From Brachyspira sp. G79 (GTDB taxonomy: Bacteria > Spirochaetota > Brachyspiria > Brachyspirales > Brachyspiraceae): a stretch of DNA of 52,275 nucleotides. The stretch covers positions 213,085 to 265,359 of the forward strand of contig NZ_JQIU01000008.1 of the NCBI RefSeq assembly GCF_002379365.1. The letters are read 5' to 3'. Below, piece after piece: positions 18,291 to 27,657 of the stretch. The translations under genes were made by a program, and so were the position numbers. The notes beneath the pieces are model-generated. The model worked only from the letters and a program-made list of their open reading frames with translations, was not told where the DNA came from and searched no databases. How positions within the stretch are numbered: position 1 is the first letter of the stretch; every line of letters starts with the position of its first letter.

Positions 18291-19907
18291 ATGAAAAAGA
18301 ATATATTAATCACTATTTTTTTATTTATAATAATTTGTTTTTTGATATCTTGTTCTAAAGAGCCTAAAAATATTTTAAATGAAATAACAGTTTCTGTAGG
18401 TCCAGAACCTCAAACAATAGACCCTACTATAAACTCAGCAGTAGATGCTATGATATATACAACACATTTATTTGAAAATCTTACTATTAAAGATGAAAAT
18501 GGAAATATAATACCTGGTGCTGCTGAAAGCTGGGTATCGTCTAATAATAACACAATATATATTTTTAATATTAGAAGCAATGCAAAATGGTGTGATGGAA
18601 TGGACGTAATAGCAGATGATTTTGTTTATGCTTGGAAGAGAATAGTTGACCCTAAAAATGGAGCATCATATTCCATACTTTTAGATGTTATAAAAAATGC
18701 AAGCGATATTATGATGGGGAATAAAGATAAAGATACATTGTCAGTTAAGGCATTAGATGATAAAACTTTATATGTAGAACTTGAATATCCTGTGCCTTAT
18801 TTTCCAGAGATGGTATCTCACACTGCATATACTCCCTTGCGTGAGGATATTGTCAGTCAAGATGAAGACGGCTGGACTTTAAAAACTGATACTATGGTTG
18901 GAAACGGAGCTTTTCAGATTGTACGATGGGATCATAATTCAAGGTTAGTTGTACGCAAAAATACTGATTATTGGAATTATAAAGAGATTAAGCCTGATAT
19001 AATAAATTTTGAGTTTATAGATAATGATAATACAGCAATGTCAGCAATTTTAAACGGAGAGATATCTTTTTATCATAATACTCCAATTAGTGATAGAGCA
19101 AAACTTATTGAAGAGGGAATTGCTAGGGTGGTTCCTAATGTATCACTTTATTTTTATGAGGTTAATCACACAAAAGCTCCTTTTAATGATGAGAGAGTTA
19201 GAAAGGCTGTTTCTTTAGCTATAGACAGAGACTATATAGTAAATAATATAATGAATGCTGGAGAGAAACCTGCAGCCGCTATAGTACCTTATAATATAAA
19301 AGATGTTTACGGTACTAATGATTTTAGATATCAAAAAGACGGATATTTTTCTGTTAATAGCGAAGACTATCAGAAAAATGTTGAAGAGGCTAAGGCTTTG
19401 CTTGCAGAGGCTGGATATCCTAATGGGGAAGGTTTTCCAGTATTTGAATTTTTAACTAATCCTGGATTTCATGTAACTATTGCAGAAAGTATACAGTCTA
19501 TGCTTAAAGATGCACTTAATATAGATATGGTAATAAGACAGGAAGAATGGGCGGTACTGCTTCAGACTAGAAGAGATGGAAATTTTGATATGGCAAGACA
19601 AGGCTGGATAGGAGGATATAACAGTCCTCAGGCATTTTTATCTTTGGTAAAAACAGGTTATGTTCTTAACGAGGGAAGATATAGTAATCCTGAATTTGAC
19701 AAGGCTTTATATGATGCTGCATTTTCTCAAAGTGATTTAGAGAGAAGTGAATATCTACATAAAGCTGAAACTATAGCTATGGACGATATGGCTATTATAC
19801 CTATATTTTATTATTCAGGTACTGTTATGCAAAGTAAAAATCTTAATGATGTGATTTATGATATATTTGGAATATATAATTTTAGTAGAGCATATATATC
19901 AGAGTAA
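18291..19907 (+). CDS. oppA: oligopeptide ABC transporter substrate-binding lipoprotein (OppA-like)
   Basis: This lipid-anchored solute-binding protein of the SBP_bac_5 family would capture oligopeptides for an ABC importer. The signal sequence ends in a lipobox with C21 (LISC). The mature protein shows family landmarks: GPEPQTIDPTINSAVDAM, LFENLTIKDENGNIIPGAAESW, DFVYAWKRIVDPKNG and ALAIDRDYI-like VSLAIDRDYIVNNIM. At 538 residues it has typical OppA length. No permease or ATPase gene is adjacent in this window, so it must use components encoded elsewhere. It stands alone between the toxin-antitoxin pair and a DUF4253 gene. Confidence 0.92.
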   Translation: MKKNILITIFLFIIICFLISCSKEPKNILNEITVSVGPEPQTIDPTINSAVDAMIYTTHLFENLTIKDENGNIIPGAAESWVSSNNNTIYIFNIRSNAKWCDGMDVIADDFVYAWKRIVDPKNGASYSILLDVIKNASDIMMGNKDKDTLSVKALDDKTLYVELEYPVPYFPEMVSHTAYTPLREDIVSQDEDGWTLKTDTMVGNGAFQIVRWDHNSRLVVRKNTDYWNYKEIKPDIINFEFIDNDNTAMSAILNGEISFYHNTPISDRAKLIEEGIARVVPNVSLYFYEVNHTKAPFNDERVRKAVSLAIDRDYIVNNIMNAGEKPAAAIVPYNIKDVYGTNDFRYQKDGYFSVNSEDYQKNVEEAKALLAEAGYPNGEGFPVFEFLTNPGFHVTIAESIQSMLKDALNIDMVIRQEEWAVLLQTRRDGNFDMARQGWIGGYNSPQAFLSLVKTGYVLNEGRYSNPEFDKALYDAAFSQSDLERSEYLHKAETIAMDDMAIIPIFYYSGTVMQSKNLNDVIYDIFGIYNFSRAYISE

Positions 19908-19971
19908 ATTATATTATGATTTTTTACAATTATATGGTGTTTTTATATAAAAAGTATAATGGAGAATACAT

Positions 19972-20733
19972 ATGAATGAAGATATTAAATTTATAACCGA
20001 TTTTCTCAAATGTGATTATGAGATACTTGAGGGCGGATTTGAAGATGACACTAGGATAATGAATTGGTATAAAGAAAATCTTGAAAAAGGAAAAAAAGAA
20101 GGATATATACCTTTAATTATAATACCAAGTGATATGCTTACTGAGTCAATAGAGTGTTTTTTGGAAGATAATAACTGCGATATAAAAGATTCAAGAAAGT
20201 TAATAAATGAATACATAGAAAAGTCAAAAGATATAGATTATAAAAAATATTTAAATCAGAATATAGAAGATATTTATGAGGATAAAGAATATATTGAAGA
20301 AATAAAAAAATCATTCAATGCTCCTGTAGAAGTAGGCTTTGAAGTATTTGATAGTTTTTGTTCATATTATGATTATGAAACTAAAAGTACTGTTGATTTG
20401 ATATTAGCAAAAATTCCTACTCTTAATCCTTATGAATTGGCATGCTATATCCCTATGGGAGGATTTAATGACTGTCCTAACCCTGAAACACAGACTGCTA
20501 TTTTTAAATATTGGTATGAAAAATATAATGCTTATCCTGCAGTAGTTGGATATGATACTTGGGAGCTTTTTGCACAAAAAATTCCTAATACAGAAGAAGA
20601 GGCTAGAGAGCTTGCTATAGAACATTATTATTTTTGTTTGGATAGAGTTGATCAATATGGCGAAAATTATGATCATGGCAAATTAGCAGGCACATTATTA
20701 AAATCAAATGTTTGGTATTTTTGGTGGGATTAA
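19972..20733 (+). CDS. DUF4253 domain protein
   Basis: This is a 253-residue, acidic, soluble protein without signal or membrane segments. The C-terminal half (about 140-253) resembles DUF4253: YELACYIPMGGFNDCP, a helix ending in KYWYEKYNAYPAVVGYDTWE, the EEARELAIEHYYFC helix and the closing SNVWYFWWD. The function of this domain is not known. The N-terminal half has no family I recognise. GGAG ten bases before the ATG supports the start. It is a single gene after the peptide-binding lipoprotein. Confidence 0.75.
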   Translation: MNEDIKFITDFLKCDYEILEGGFEDDTRIMNWYKENLEKGKKEGYIPLIIIPSDMLTESIECFLEDNNCDIKDSRKLINEYIEKSKDIDYKKYLNQNIEDIYEDKEYIEEIKKSFNAPVEVGFEVFDSFCSYYDYETKSTVDLILAKIPTLNPYELACYIPMGGFNDCPNPETQTAIFKYWYEKYNAYPAVVGYDTWELFAQKIPNTEEEARELAIEHYYFCLDRVDQYGENYDHGKLAGTLLKSNVWYFWWD

Positions 20734-21229
20734 TATTCATTATAATTTTTTAAACATATTAATGTATATATTAGAACAGTTGCAATTTTGTATTTTTATA
20801 CATCTAATATTAAGAATATATACTATTATTTTTATTTATAATGATTTTTATATATTATTTTTGTTTTAAATGTAATATAATATTATATAAATAACTATAA
20901 AAATGCCGTCTTTTTAGTTCTTTGGTCACACCGAAGGCGGACAGCGTCACAAAATAACTTGGATTTGTGGCAAAGCCCCAATTATTAAAATTATAAATAC
21001 TATTTTTAATTATTATATAATAATACATATCTATATACATATACAAAATTGCGGCAGGTATATTTTGTAAGTTTTTAAATTATATATTTAAGCTTTTAAA
21101 ATTCAGTTTTTTCAATGACATAGTTTATATGTTTGTATAGTTTTGTATTCTTAAAAGATTAAAACATAGATATAATTCACTAAATTAAAAACAGTATGAA
21201 TAAGTTTTAAAACAAGTACGAATATATTT
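20734..21229. other. intergenic region holding repeat copy D
   Basis: These 496 bases separate two genes that end here (convergent). A small frame on the minus strand near 20855-21046 lacks a ribosome site and coincides with the repeat, so I do not treat it as a gene. Most of the region is the divergent repeat copy listed separately. Confidence 0.6.
20859..21217. repeat. dispersed repeat, divergent longer copy D
   Basis: TTGTTTTAAA (20861-20870) and TTTAAAACAA (21206-21215) form an inverted pair like the ends of copies A and B. The core ATGCCGTCTTTTT (from 20903) aligns with ATGCAGTCTTTTT of copy B. Both continue into TTCTTTG and a G/C-rich stem (here TGTGGCAAAGCCCCA, 20966-20980). At about 360 bases it is longer than the others, so it may be a composite. 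Confidence 0.5.
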
Positions 21230-21898
21230 TTATGTATATTTTCTTATATTTGAATAAACTGTATGAACTGAAATATGAAGTTTTTCAGCTAATGCTTCAA
21301 CAGAACCTTTTAATTGAAAAAATCCTATTTTATGAAGTTTTAATATAATCTGTTTATTTTTTTCCTGATTTGGTATTGACATATCCAGTATTATATCATT
21401 AATATTTTTATTAAGTATAGATTTTATCATATCGTCAATATTAGAACTATAATTTTCAGAATGAGTATGTTCTTCACTATCATTTTTATTTATAGAAAAT
21501 TCTTTCATAAAATCTATGAGGCTTACTTCCATATTTATATTGATGCATAATAAACCGATTAATTTGTCTTTATTTTTTATAGGTATTGTAACAGATTTGC
21601 ATCTATCTCCGTTTGGAAATTTTGATTCATAAGATTCTAAAAATTTTTTATCTTTATGCACTGAGTTTATAAGCTCTAAAGCCAAATCAGTTATAGGTGC
21701 CCCTACATCTCTTGAAGAATTATGCCCGTTTTCTATAAATAAAACAGCATGTTCATAATTATCTAATGAATGAACCAAAACTTCACAATATGTTCCGAAT
21801 ATATTTGCTATTCCTTTTACAGCATTTTCATATGATTGTATTATAGCCCTATCTGTATCATCTAATATTACAGAACCAGACTTAGTATAATTATCCAT
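21230..21898 (-). CDS. YheO/DauR-type PAS-HTH transcriptional regulator
   Basis: This is a 222-residue regulator of the YheO-like PAS plus HTH_22 type. The PAS-like domain covers about 15-125 (IANIFGTYCEVLVHSL, then HNSSRDVGAPITDLALELI and KSVTIPIKNKDKLIGLLCININ). A helix-turn-helix lies at the C-terminus (about 190-222, SVEALAEKLHISVHTVYSNI). In the E. coli homologue DauR the relatives control D-amino-acid catabolism. Here the gene is divergent from a C-S lyase and a symporter gene, which makes those its likely targets. The effector is unknown. Confidence 0.85.
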   Translation of the reverse strand: MDNYTKSGSVILDDTDRAIIQSYENAVKGIANIFGTYCEVLVHSLDNYEHAVLFIENGHNSSRDVGAPITDLALELINSVHKDKKFLESYESKFPNGDRCKSVTIPIKNKDKLIGLLCININMEVSLIDFMKEFSINKNDSEEHTHSENYSSNIDDMIKSILNKNINDIILDMSIPNQEKNKQIILKLHKIGFFQLKGSVEALAEKLHISVHTVYSNIRKYT

Positions 21899-22015
21899 AA
21901 AATTACCCCATTAATTATTATTAAATGTATTATATCTTATAATTTTATAAAAAACAAATATGATATATATTTTTATGATAAAAAATAAAAATAATATATA
22001 AACTATCAAATTTTA

Positions 22016-22043
22016 TTGACAGTATAAACTATTTGTATATACT
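22016..22043 (+). promoter_or_regulatory. patB promoter with paired direct repeats
   Basis: TTGACA (22016-22021) and TATACT (22038-22043) lie 16 bases apart. TATAAACTAT occurs twice, at 21997-22006 just upstream of the -35 and at 22023-22032 in the spacer, with a 26-base period. This is a plausible binding site for the divergent YheO-type regulator. Confidence 0.6.
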
Positions 22044-22082
22044 ATATTATATATCTTTATATATTAAATTAAGGAATATTTT

Positions 22083-23282
22083 ATGACAATAGAAGAATTT
22101 AACAGCAAATATTTAGTAAACAGGGAGGGTACAAACTCTCAAAAATGGGACACAATAAAAGACAGGAGATTTAAAGTAGGCGGACTTATACCTATGTGGG
22201 TGGCAGATATGGAATTCAAAGCTCCTGATGAAGTAATAGATGCTTTAAACAAAAGAGTAAGCCATGGAGTCTTTGGATATACTGTTTTGTGGGACAGTTA
22301 TTTTGAATCATTTTTTAATTGGCAGAAAAAAAGATATAATATAGACTTAAAAGAAGAATGGATAAATTTTTCAACTGGGCTTGTAACAGCATTATATTGG
22401 CTTGTTAATGCATATACAAATAAGGGTGACAGTGTTGTAATACTTACACCTGTTTATTATCCTTTTCATAATGCAGTTAAAGATAATGAAAGAAATTTGA
22501 TTAAATGCGAGTTAAAAAATGATAATGGAGTATTTTCTATAGATTTTGAAAAGTTAGAAGATGATATAGTAAAAAATAATGTAAAATTAATGATATTCTG
22601 CAATCCTCATAATCCAGCTGGAAGGGTATGGACTGATGAAGAAATAGATAAAACTTTTGATATATGTAAAAGACATAATGTATATATTGTTTCTGATGAA
22701 ATTCACCAAGATATAAATTTGGGATATCGTCCTTTTATTTCAGCACTTTCTATAAAGAATAAAGATAAATATTTGGACAGATTAGTTGTTTTAACTTCAC
22801 CTTCAAAAACATTTAATTTGGCATGTCTTCTAAACTCTCATATAGTTATACCAGACGAAAAAATGAGAGAAAAATATAATAAATATGTTAATACTGTAAA
22901 TAGAACAGAATTAAGTTTGCTTGGTATGGTAGCAGCAGAAGCAGCTTACAGATACGGAGAAGATTGGGTTGACGGACTTTTAAAAACAATAAGACGCAAT
23001 TATGAATATATAAGAGATGAATTAAAAACAAAAGTTCCAGAAATAATAACCAGTCCTTTAGAAGGTACTTATTTGCCTTTTATAGATTTAAGAAAAGTTG
23101 TTAATCCAGAGAGAGTAAAAGAGTTTATACAAGATGACTGTAAAATAGCTATAGATTTTGGAGAATGGTTTTCTGATAATTGTAAAGGATTTATAAGGGT
23201 TAATGTTGCAACCGATTTTAAATATATAGAGGAGTTTGTAAATAAAGTATCTTCACAATTAAAAAATAAAAATTATAAATAA
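22083..23282 (+). CDS. patB: PatB/MalY-type aminotransferase (cystathionine beta-lyase)
   Basis: This is a pyridoxal-phosphate fold type I enzyme that in characterised relatives cleaves the C-S bond of cystathionine or cysteine, giving a thiol or H2S, pyruvate and ammonia. The 399 residues match the MalY/PatB group: the NREGTNSQKWD N-terminus, VGGLIPMWVADMEF, FCNPHNPAGRVW, SDEIHQDI and the lysine K242 that binds cofactor in TSPSKTFNLA. AAGGAAT precedes the start. It is 17 bases upstream of the symporter gene. Substrate choice among cysteine, cystathionine and others is open. Confidence 0.9.
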   Translation: MTIEEFNSKYLVNREGTNSQKWDTIKDRRFKVGGLIPMWVADMEFKAPDEVIDALNKRVSHGVFGYTVLWDSYFESFFNWQKKRYNIDLKEEWINFSTGLVTALYWLVNAYTNKGDSVVILTPVYYPFHNAVKDNERNLIKCELKNDNGVFSIDFEKLEDDIVKNNVKLMIFCNPHNPAGRVWTDEEIDKTFDICKRHNVYIVSDEIHQDINLGYRPFISALSIKNKDKYLDRLVVLTSPSKTFNLACLLNSHIVIPDEKMREKYNKYVNTVNRTELSLLGMVAAEAAYRYGEDWVDGLLKTIRRNYEYIRDELKTKVPEIITSPLEGTYLPFIDLRKVVNPERVKEFIQDDCKIAIDFGEWFSDNCKGFIRVNVATDFKYIEEFVNKVSSQLKNKNYK

Positions 23283-23299
23283 AAAATAGGAGGCATAAT

Positions 23300-24535
23300 A
23301 TGAAAAGTTCTTTCTGGAAAAATTACAGATTTCCTATACTTTTAGTTTCTGGGGTAGTAATTGGAAGTATATTAGGTATAATATTGAAAGAAAAAGCTGC
23401 TGTATTAAAACCTTTTGGGGATATTTTTATTAATATACTTTTCACAGTAGTTGTTCCTTTAATATTTTTATCTATTACCAACTCTATTATTCAAATGGAT
23501 GATATGAAAAGATTAGGAAAAATAGTAGCTTCAATGTTTGTAGTGTTTATTATTACTGGGCTTATTGCAGCAACTATAATGATCATTACAGTAAGAGTAT
23601 TTAATCCAGCTGAAGGCTTTCAAATACCTATAACTCAGGTAGAAGAGCCTAACCCACCTAAAGTATCAGAACAGTTGGTAAAAATGATAACAGTTACAGA
23701 TTTTAAAGATTTGCTTTCTATAAGCAATATGCTTCCTCTTATAGTATTTTCTCTATTCTTTGGTTTTTCTATAAAGCTAGTAGGAGAAAAAGCTAAACCT
23801 CTTGTTGCTGTTATTGACGGTGCTACATTGGCATTGATGAAATTGGTAAGTATTATAATGTATTATGCTCCTATAGGTTTGGGTGCTTATTTTGCTAATT
23901 TAGTAGGTAAATTCGGACCAGAATTGATAGGTACTTATGCCAGAGCATGTGCTGTTTATTATCCTGCTGCATTTTTATATTTTATTATTTTCTTTCCTAT
24001 ATACGGTTATATTGCTGCTGGAAAATACGGCGTAAAATCTATGAAGTATTTGATAACTCCTATGATAACATCATTATCAACACAAAGTTCTATTGCTACA
24101 CTTCCTATCAACTTGGAAGCATCTGAAAAAATAGGAATAAGTGAAGATGTTAGAAATATAGTTTTACCTATAGGGGCAACTGCTCATATGGACGGAACTT
24201 GTTTGAGTGGAATATTAAAAATAGCTTTTCTTTATGGTGTATTTGGAATGAATTTCACAGGTATTGAAGTTTGGCTTGGTTCTATAGTATTTGTAGTACT
24301 AGCAGGTATGGCTAATGGTGCAATACCTGGCGGAGGACTTATCAGCGAAATGTTAATAGTTTCTATATACGGTTTTCCTCCAGAGGCTTTCCCTCTAATA
24401 GCTACTATTGGTATACTAGTTGACCCTCCTGCTACTATGGTTAATTCTGTTGGTGATAATGTGGCTGGTATGTTAGTTTCAAGAATAGTTGAAGGAAAAG
24501 ATTGGTTTAAACATGCTATTAAAAACTCTAATTAA
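23300..24535 (+). CDS. dicarboxylate/amino acid:cation symporter (DAACS family)
   Basis: This 411-residue inner-membrane carrier is of the glutamate/aspartate/serine symporter fold. Several hydrophobic helices precede the re-entrant hairpins. The signature SLSTQSSIATLPINLEAS carries the serine-rich HP1 tip. IGATAHMDGTCL corresponds to the NMDGT-type motif of helix 7, with HMDGT here, and GGGLISEMLIV plus DPPATMVNSVGDNVAG to HP2 and helix 8. It is co-transcribed with patB, so a sulfur amino acid or serine is a reasonable substrate guess. A strong terminator follows. Confidence 0.9.
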   Translation: MKSSFWKNYRFPILLVSGVVIGSILGIILKEKAAVLKPFGDIFINILFTVVVPLIFLSITNSIIQMDDMKRLGKIVASMFVVFIITGLIAATIMIITVRVFNPAEGFQIPITQVEEPNPPKVSEQLVKMITVTDFKDLLSISNMLPLIVFSLFFGFSIKLVGEKAKPLVAVIDGATLALMKLVSIIMYYAPIGLGAYFANLVGKFGPELIGTYARACAVYYPAAFLYFIIFFPIYGYIAAGKYGVKSMKYLITPMITSLSTQSSIATLPINLEASEKIGISEDVRNIVLPIGATAHMDGTCLSGILKIAFLYGVFGMNFTGIEVWLGSIVFVVLAGMANGAIPGGGLISEMLIVSIYGFPPEAFPLIATIGILVDPPATMVNSVGDNVAGMLVSRIVEGKDWFKHAIKNSN

Positions 24536-24583
24536 GAAATAAATATTTATTTTTTGATGCTAATATAATATAAAAAGTTATTA

Positions 24584-24628
24584 AAAAAGCGGCTTAGATT
24601 AATTAATCTATTGGCCGCTTTATTTTTT
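24584..24628 (+). terminator. rho-independent terminator after the symporter gene
   Basis: AAAGCGGC (24586-24593) pairs perfectly with GCCGCTTT (24614-24621), with an inner TAGATTAATTAATCTA palindrome, followed by TATTTTTT. A run of A on the left could let it also serve the convergent PepSY-like gene. Confidence 0.85.
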
Positions 24629-24657
24629 ACTAAATATTAATCATTAATAACTTAAAA

Positions 24658-25089
24658 TTAGTCATCAAATTTTTGTCCCATAATCTGACCATTACCTGTT
24701 ACCATAATTTCCATCATATTGTTTAATTTTATTTTGTAGTTTCCCCATTCTTTTTCAGCATCTATTATAGCAGCCTGAGGATAAGCATTTTTTACAGCCT
24801 GTACAACAGCAGGAGGAAAAGCAGCATCTGGTATAGGAGCATATTCACTGTCTATATTTTCCCAATCACCGTTTCCTAAAAAGTCTATTGATACTCCATT
24901 TGATAATTTAACATCAAATTTTCTTCCGTCTCTTTCTACTTTCCATATCTGAACTCCAGGAAATACTCTCTGTATAAATGATGTAGCATTTGCTGGTAAA
25001 GCAGAAGGTGGAACTACCCAATCATCAGCAAAAAGACTTGAAGCTGATAATACCATTAATGATAAAAATAAAATAGATAATTTTTTCAT
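24658..25089 (-). CDS. secreted PepSY-like (DUF2874-type) protein
   Basis: This 143-residue protein begins with a signal peptide (MKKLSILFLSLMVLSASSLFA). The mature part has two similar halves, each pairing a short helix with a beta segment: FIQRVFPGVQIWKVERDGRKFDVKL with SIDFLGNGDWENID, and AVKNAYPQAAIIDAEKEWG with IMVTGNGQIMG. That is the pattern of the PepSY-like/BLIP-like fold found in tandem in Bacteroidetes and spirochaetes. It is probably periplasmic; its function is unknown. AAGGAG lies just before the start, and it has its own strong promoter. Confidence 0.8.
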   Translation of the reverse strand: MKKLSILFLSLMVLSASSLFADDWVVPPSALPANATSFIQRVFPGVQIWKVERDGRKFDVKLSNGVSIDFLGNGDWENIDSEYAPIPDAAFPPAVVQAVKNAYPQAAIIDAEKEWGNYKIKLNNMMEIMVTGNGQIMGQKFDD

Positions 25090-25146
25090 GAGTTACTCTC
25101 CTTTTAATTTGTTATTTATTGTTTGTAAATTATCTTTACAATTATA

Positions 25147-25174
25147 AGTATATCATTTTTTAGATAATTGTCAA
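25147..25174 (-). promoter_or_regulatory. sigma-70-type promoter of the PepSY-like gene
   Basis: On the minus strand a perfect TTGACA (25169-25174) and TATACT (25147-25152) are 16 bases apart, about 58 bases before the start codon. Confidence 0.7.
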
Positions 25175-25222
25175 GTTTATTTACAATTATTTTACTATTT
25201 TTTTACATAAATTTTATTTTTG

Positions 25223-26233
25223 TTATATATTTTTTATTTTTTTTATAAACTCTCTTAAATCCTTTGCTAAAGGAGCTTTTACTTTTATTAATTTATCAGT
25301 AATAGGGTGATTAAATTCCAAACTATAAGCATGCAAAGCCTGTCTATAAAAAAATCCTTCAGGTATAATATTTTTTTCTATAAAATCATCAAAGACTTTA
25401 GGTCCGTATTTGCCGTATATTTTATCTCCAACCATATAAAGATTTTTTGAGTAAAGATGAACTCTAATTTGATGCATTCTTCCAGTATATAATCTAGCCA
25501 TAACAACAGCATAATCATCAAAACGTTTAATAGTTTTGAATGCTGTTTTTGAATATTTTGAACCTTCTATACTTTCTTTATGCAAAGTTTGAAAACGTCT
25601 GTAATATTTATGTCCGCTTTCAAGCATATATCCCTCTACTATAAAATTATCTTCAATATTTTTTGCATTTTCCACTATTGCAATATAAGTTTTCTTTATT
25701 CTCTTTTTTATATTTTTTCTTCTTGCAATCATAGCACAAAATTTAGATGCAGTTTCATGTCCTCTTGACATAACAACACATCCGCTAGTTTCTCTGTCTA
25801 TTCTATTTAGCATGTTTATATTGCAATTAAGCATTTGTTTAACAATAGTATGAAGTGTATTATGATAATATTTACCAGAAGGTATAACAGGAAGATTGGC
25901 AGGTTTATTTGCTATAATCAAATCTCCGTCATCATATATAATACCTACATTTTTATCAACTTCAGGTTCTTTCATTCCTATAATGTGATACTCTATTTCA
26001 TCACCTTTATTTACAGTTCTAGTGTATTTTACTTTTATTCCGTTTAAAAGCACCAAACCTTGTCCTATCAAATCCTGCCATTTATTTCTTGAATAATAAG
26101 AAAATCTATCTCCCATATATTTATCTAATCTTATATTCTCATCAATATTTTCTTCTATGCGGCATTTTCTTATAACAGATTTTTGGTATATATCTTCTGT
26201 GTTTAAATGCAATTTATTTTTAGCTTTTTTCAT
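25223..26233 (-). CDS. RluA-family pseudouridine synthase
   Basis: This is an RNA-modifying enzyme that isomerises specific uridines, most often in 23S rRNA. An S4-like RNA-binding segment (IRLDKYMGDRFSYYSRNKWQDLIGQGLVLLNG) precedes the catalytic domain. That domain has the RluA signature LNRIDRETSGCVVMSRG, with the catalytic aspartate in RIDRETSG, and ARLYTGRMHQIRVHL. I chose ATG 26233 (336 residues, MKKAKNKLHL); the longer frame to 26317 runs through the glgC terminator and adds hydrophobic sequence unlike the family. RluC or RluD specificity cannot be decided by eye. Confidence 0.88.
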   Translation of the reverse strand: MKKAKNKLHLNTEDIYQKSVIRKCRIEENIDENIRLDKYMGDRFSYYSRNKWQDLIGQGLVLLNGIKVKYTRTVNKGDEIEYHIIGMKEPEVDKNVGIIYDDGDLIIANKPANLPVIPSGKYYHNTLHTIVKQMLNCNINMLNRIDRETSGCVVMSRGHETASKFCAMIARRKNIKKRIKKTYIAIVENAKNIEDNFIVEGYMLESGHKYYRRFQTLHKESIEGSKYSKTAFKTIKRFDDYAVVMARLYTGRMHQIRVHLYSKNLYMVGDKIYGKYGPKVFDDFIEKNIIPEGFFYRQALHAYSLEFNHPITDKLIKVKAPLAKDLREFIKKIKNI

Positions 26234-26277
26234 ATTATTTATTATACTAAAAAAATAATATTCTGTCAAAACATTAT

Positions 26278-26310
26278 AAAAAGGGGCAGAAGTTAGAATT
26301 AACCCTGCCC
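26278..26310 (-). terminator. rho-independent terminator after glgC
   Basis: On the minus strand GGGCAG and CTGCCC form the base of a stem that extends through GGTTA and TAAC with one bulge. It is followed by CTTTTT. It lies just past the glgC stop codon. Confidence 0.7.
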
Positions 26311-26325
26311 ACAACAAACAAACTT

Positions 26326-27612
26326 TTATATTATTGTACCGCTTTTCACTATTGTATTTTTTGGAAGTATTACTATACCGTCTCTTATACAGTAAAACTC
26401 ACTGTCCTGATGCTGTATTTTCTTTTTATTAGTAATAACAACATCATTTCCTATTCTAACATTTTTATCTATTATAACATTTTTAAGAGTGCATTTTTTA
26501 CCTATTCCTATTTTAGGAATATGTTTTACATTAAGTCTTTCAATATCATCATTATCTTCATAGTAGTCACTTCCCATCATAACGACTCTCTCTAAAGTAG
26601 ATCCGCTTTGTACAACAGAACGCACACCTATTACAGATTCTTTAATAGTGGCGTTTTCTATTCGGCATCCGTCAGCTATTATACTTGAAGTTATGCTTGC
26701 TTTCTCAACTTTTGAAGGTGATAAGTATCTCACATGAGTATATATAGGGGCATTTTCATCATAGAAATCAAAAGGCGGATTTTTACTTCCAAAAGATATA
26801 TTAGCCTCAAAATATGCTTTGATAGTTCCTACATCTTCCCAATATCCTTGGAATGCATAGCTGTATACTTTATATCTTTTGATAGCTTCAGGTATTATAT
26901 CTTTACCGAAATCTATCATAGATACATCTGCCAAAAGCTCTTTAAGTACGCTGTGCCTGAATACATAAATACCCATAGAAGCCAAATATTCTTTATTAGG
27001 ATCTTCTATATTAAACATTTTCTTTTGCTCTTCGCTTAATTTTAAAGCATTAAGAGTATCGTCTTCTTTAGGCTTTTCATGGAAATTTGTAATTTGACCT
27101 CTTTTATTAACAAGCATGACACCAAAACCTTTGGCATCTTCTCTTACTACTGGAACAGTACCTACTACTATATCAGCACCAGTTTCCAACATATGCTGAA
27201 GCATAACATTATAATTCATACGGTATACTTGGTCTCCTGAAAGTATAACAACATTATTAACATATTCTTTATCAAAGTGAGAAAGATTTTTTCTAACAGC
27301 ATCGGCAGTACCTTGATACCAGTCTATATTAGTATCAGTCTGCTCAGCTGCAAGTATACTTACATGACCTCCAGAAAAGTTATCAAATCTATAAGCATTG
27401 TATATGTGATTGTTTAAAGAAGCACTATTAAATTGAGTAATTACATAAATATTTCTAAATCCGCTGTTAATACAGTTGGATACTGGTATGTCTATCATTC
27501 TGTATTGACCGCCCAAAGATACAGCAGGTTTTGAACGTGCTTTTACTAATGGATAAAGTCTTGTTCCCCTTCCTCCGCCAAGTATCAAGGCAACAGTATT
27601 AAATGCTCTCAT
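26326..27612 (-). CDS. glgC: glucose-1-phosphate adenylyltransferase (ADP-glucose synthase)
   Basis: This enzyme makes ADP-glucose from ATP and glucose-1-phosphate, the committed step of bacterial glycogen synthesis, and is normally under allosteric control. The 428 residues have the nucleotidyltransferase start ALILGGGRGTRLYPL, the ARSKPAVSLGGQYRMIDIPVSN block, WYQGTADAVRKN, the GYWEDVGTIKAYFEAN sugar-phosphate segment and a C-terminal left-handed beta-helix. I chose ATG 27612 because GGAG lies eight bases upstream; the frame also opens at a TTG that contains the ribosome site. glgA is about 2.4 kb further upstream on the same strand. Confidence 0.96.
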   Translation of the reverse strand: MRAFNTVALILGGGRGTRLYPLVKARSKPAVSLGGQYRMIDIPVSNCINSGFRNIYVITQFNSASLNNHIYNAYRFDNFSGGHVSILAAEQTDTNIDWYQGTADAVRKNLSHFDKEYVNNVVILSGDQVYRMNYNVMLQHMLETGADIVVGTVPVVREDAKGFGVMLVNKRGQITNFHEKPKEDDTLNALKLSEEQKKMFNIEDPNKEYLASMGIYVFRHSVLKELLADVSMIDFGKDIIPEAIKRYKVYSYAFQGYWEDVGTIKAYFEANISFGSKNPPFDFYDENAPIYTHVRYLSPSKVEKASITSSIIADGCRIENATIKESVIGVRSVVQSGSTLERVVMMGSDYYEDNDDIERLNVKHIPKIGIGKKCTLKNVIIDKNVRIGNDVVITNKKKIQHQDSEFYCIRDGIVILPKNTIVKSGTII

Positions 27613-27657
27613 AAAAAACTCCAATATTTGTTTTGTACTAAAAATTCATATATTATA

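Noticed and set aside
20855..21046. Minus-strand frame of 63 codons in the gap after the DUF4253 gene
   Set aside because: It lies within repeat copy D, has no ribosome site, and its composition follows the A/T sequence.
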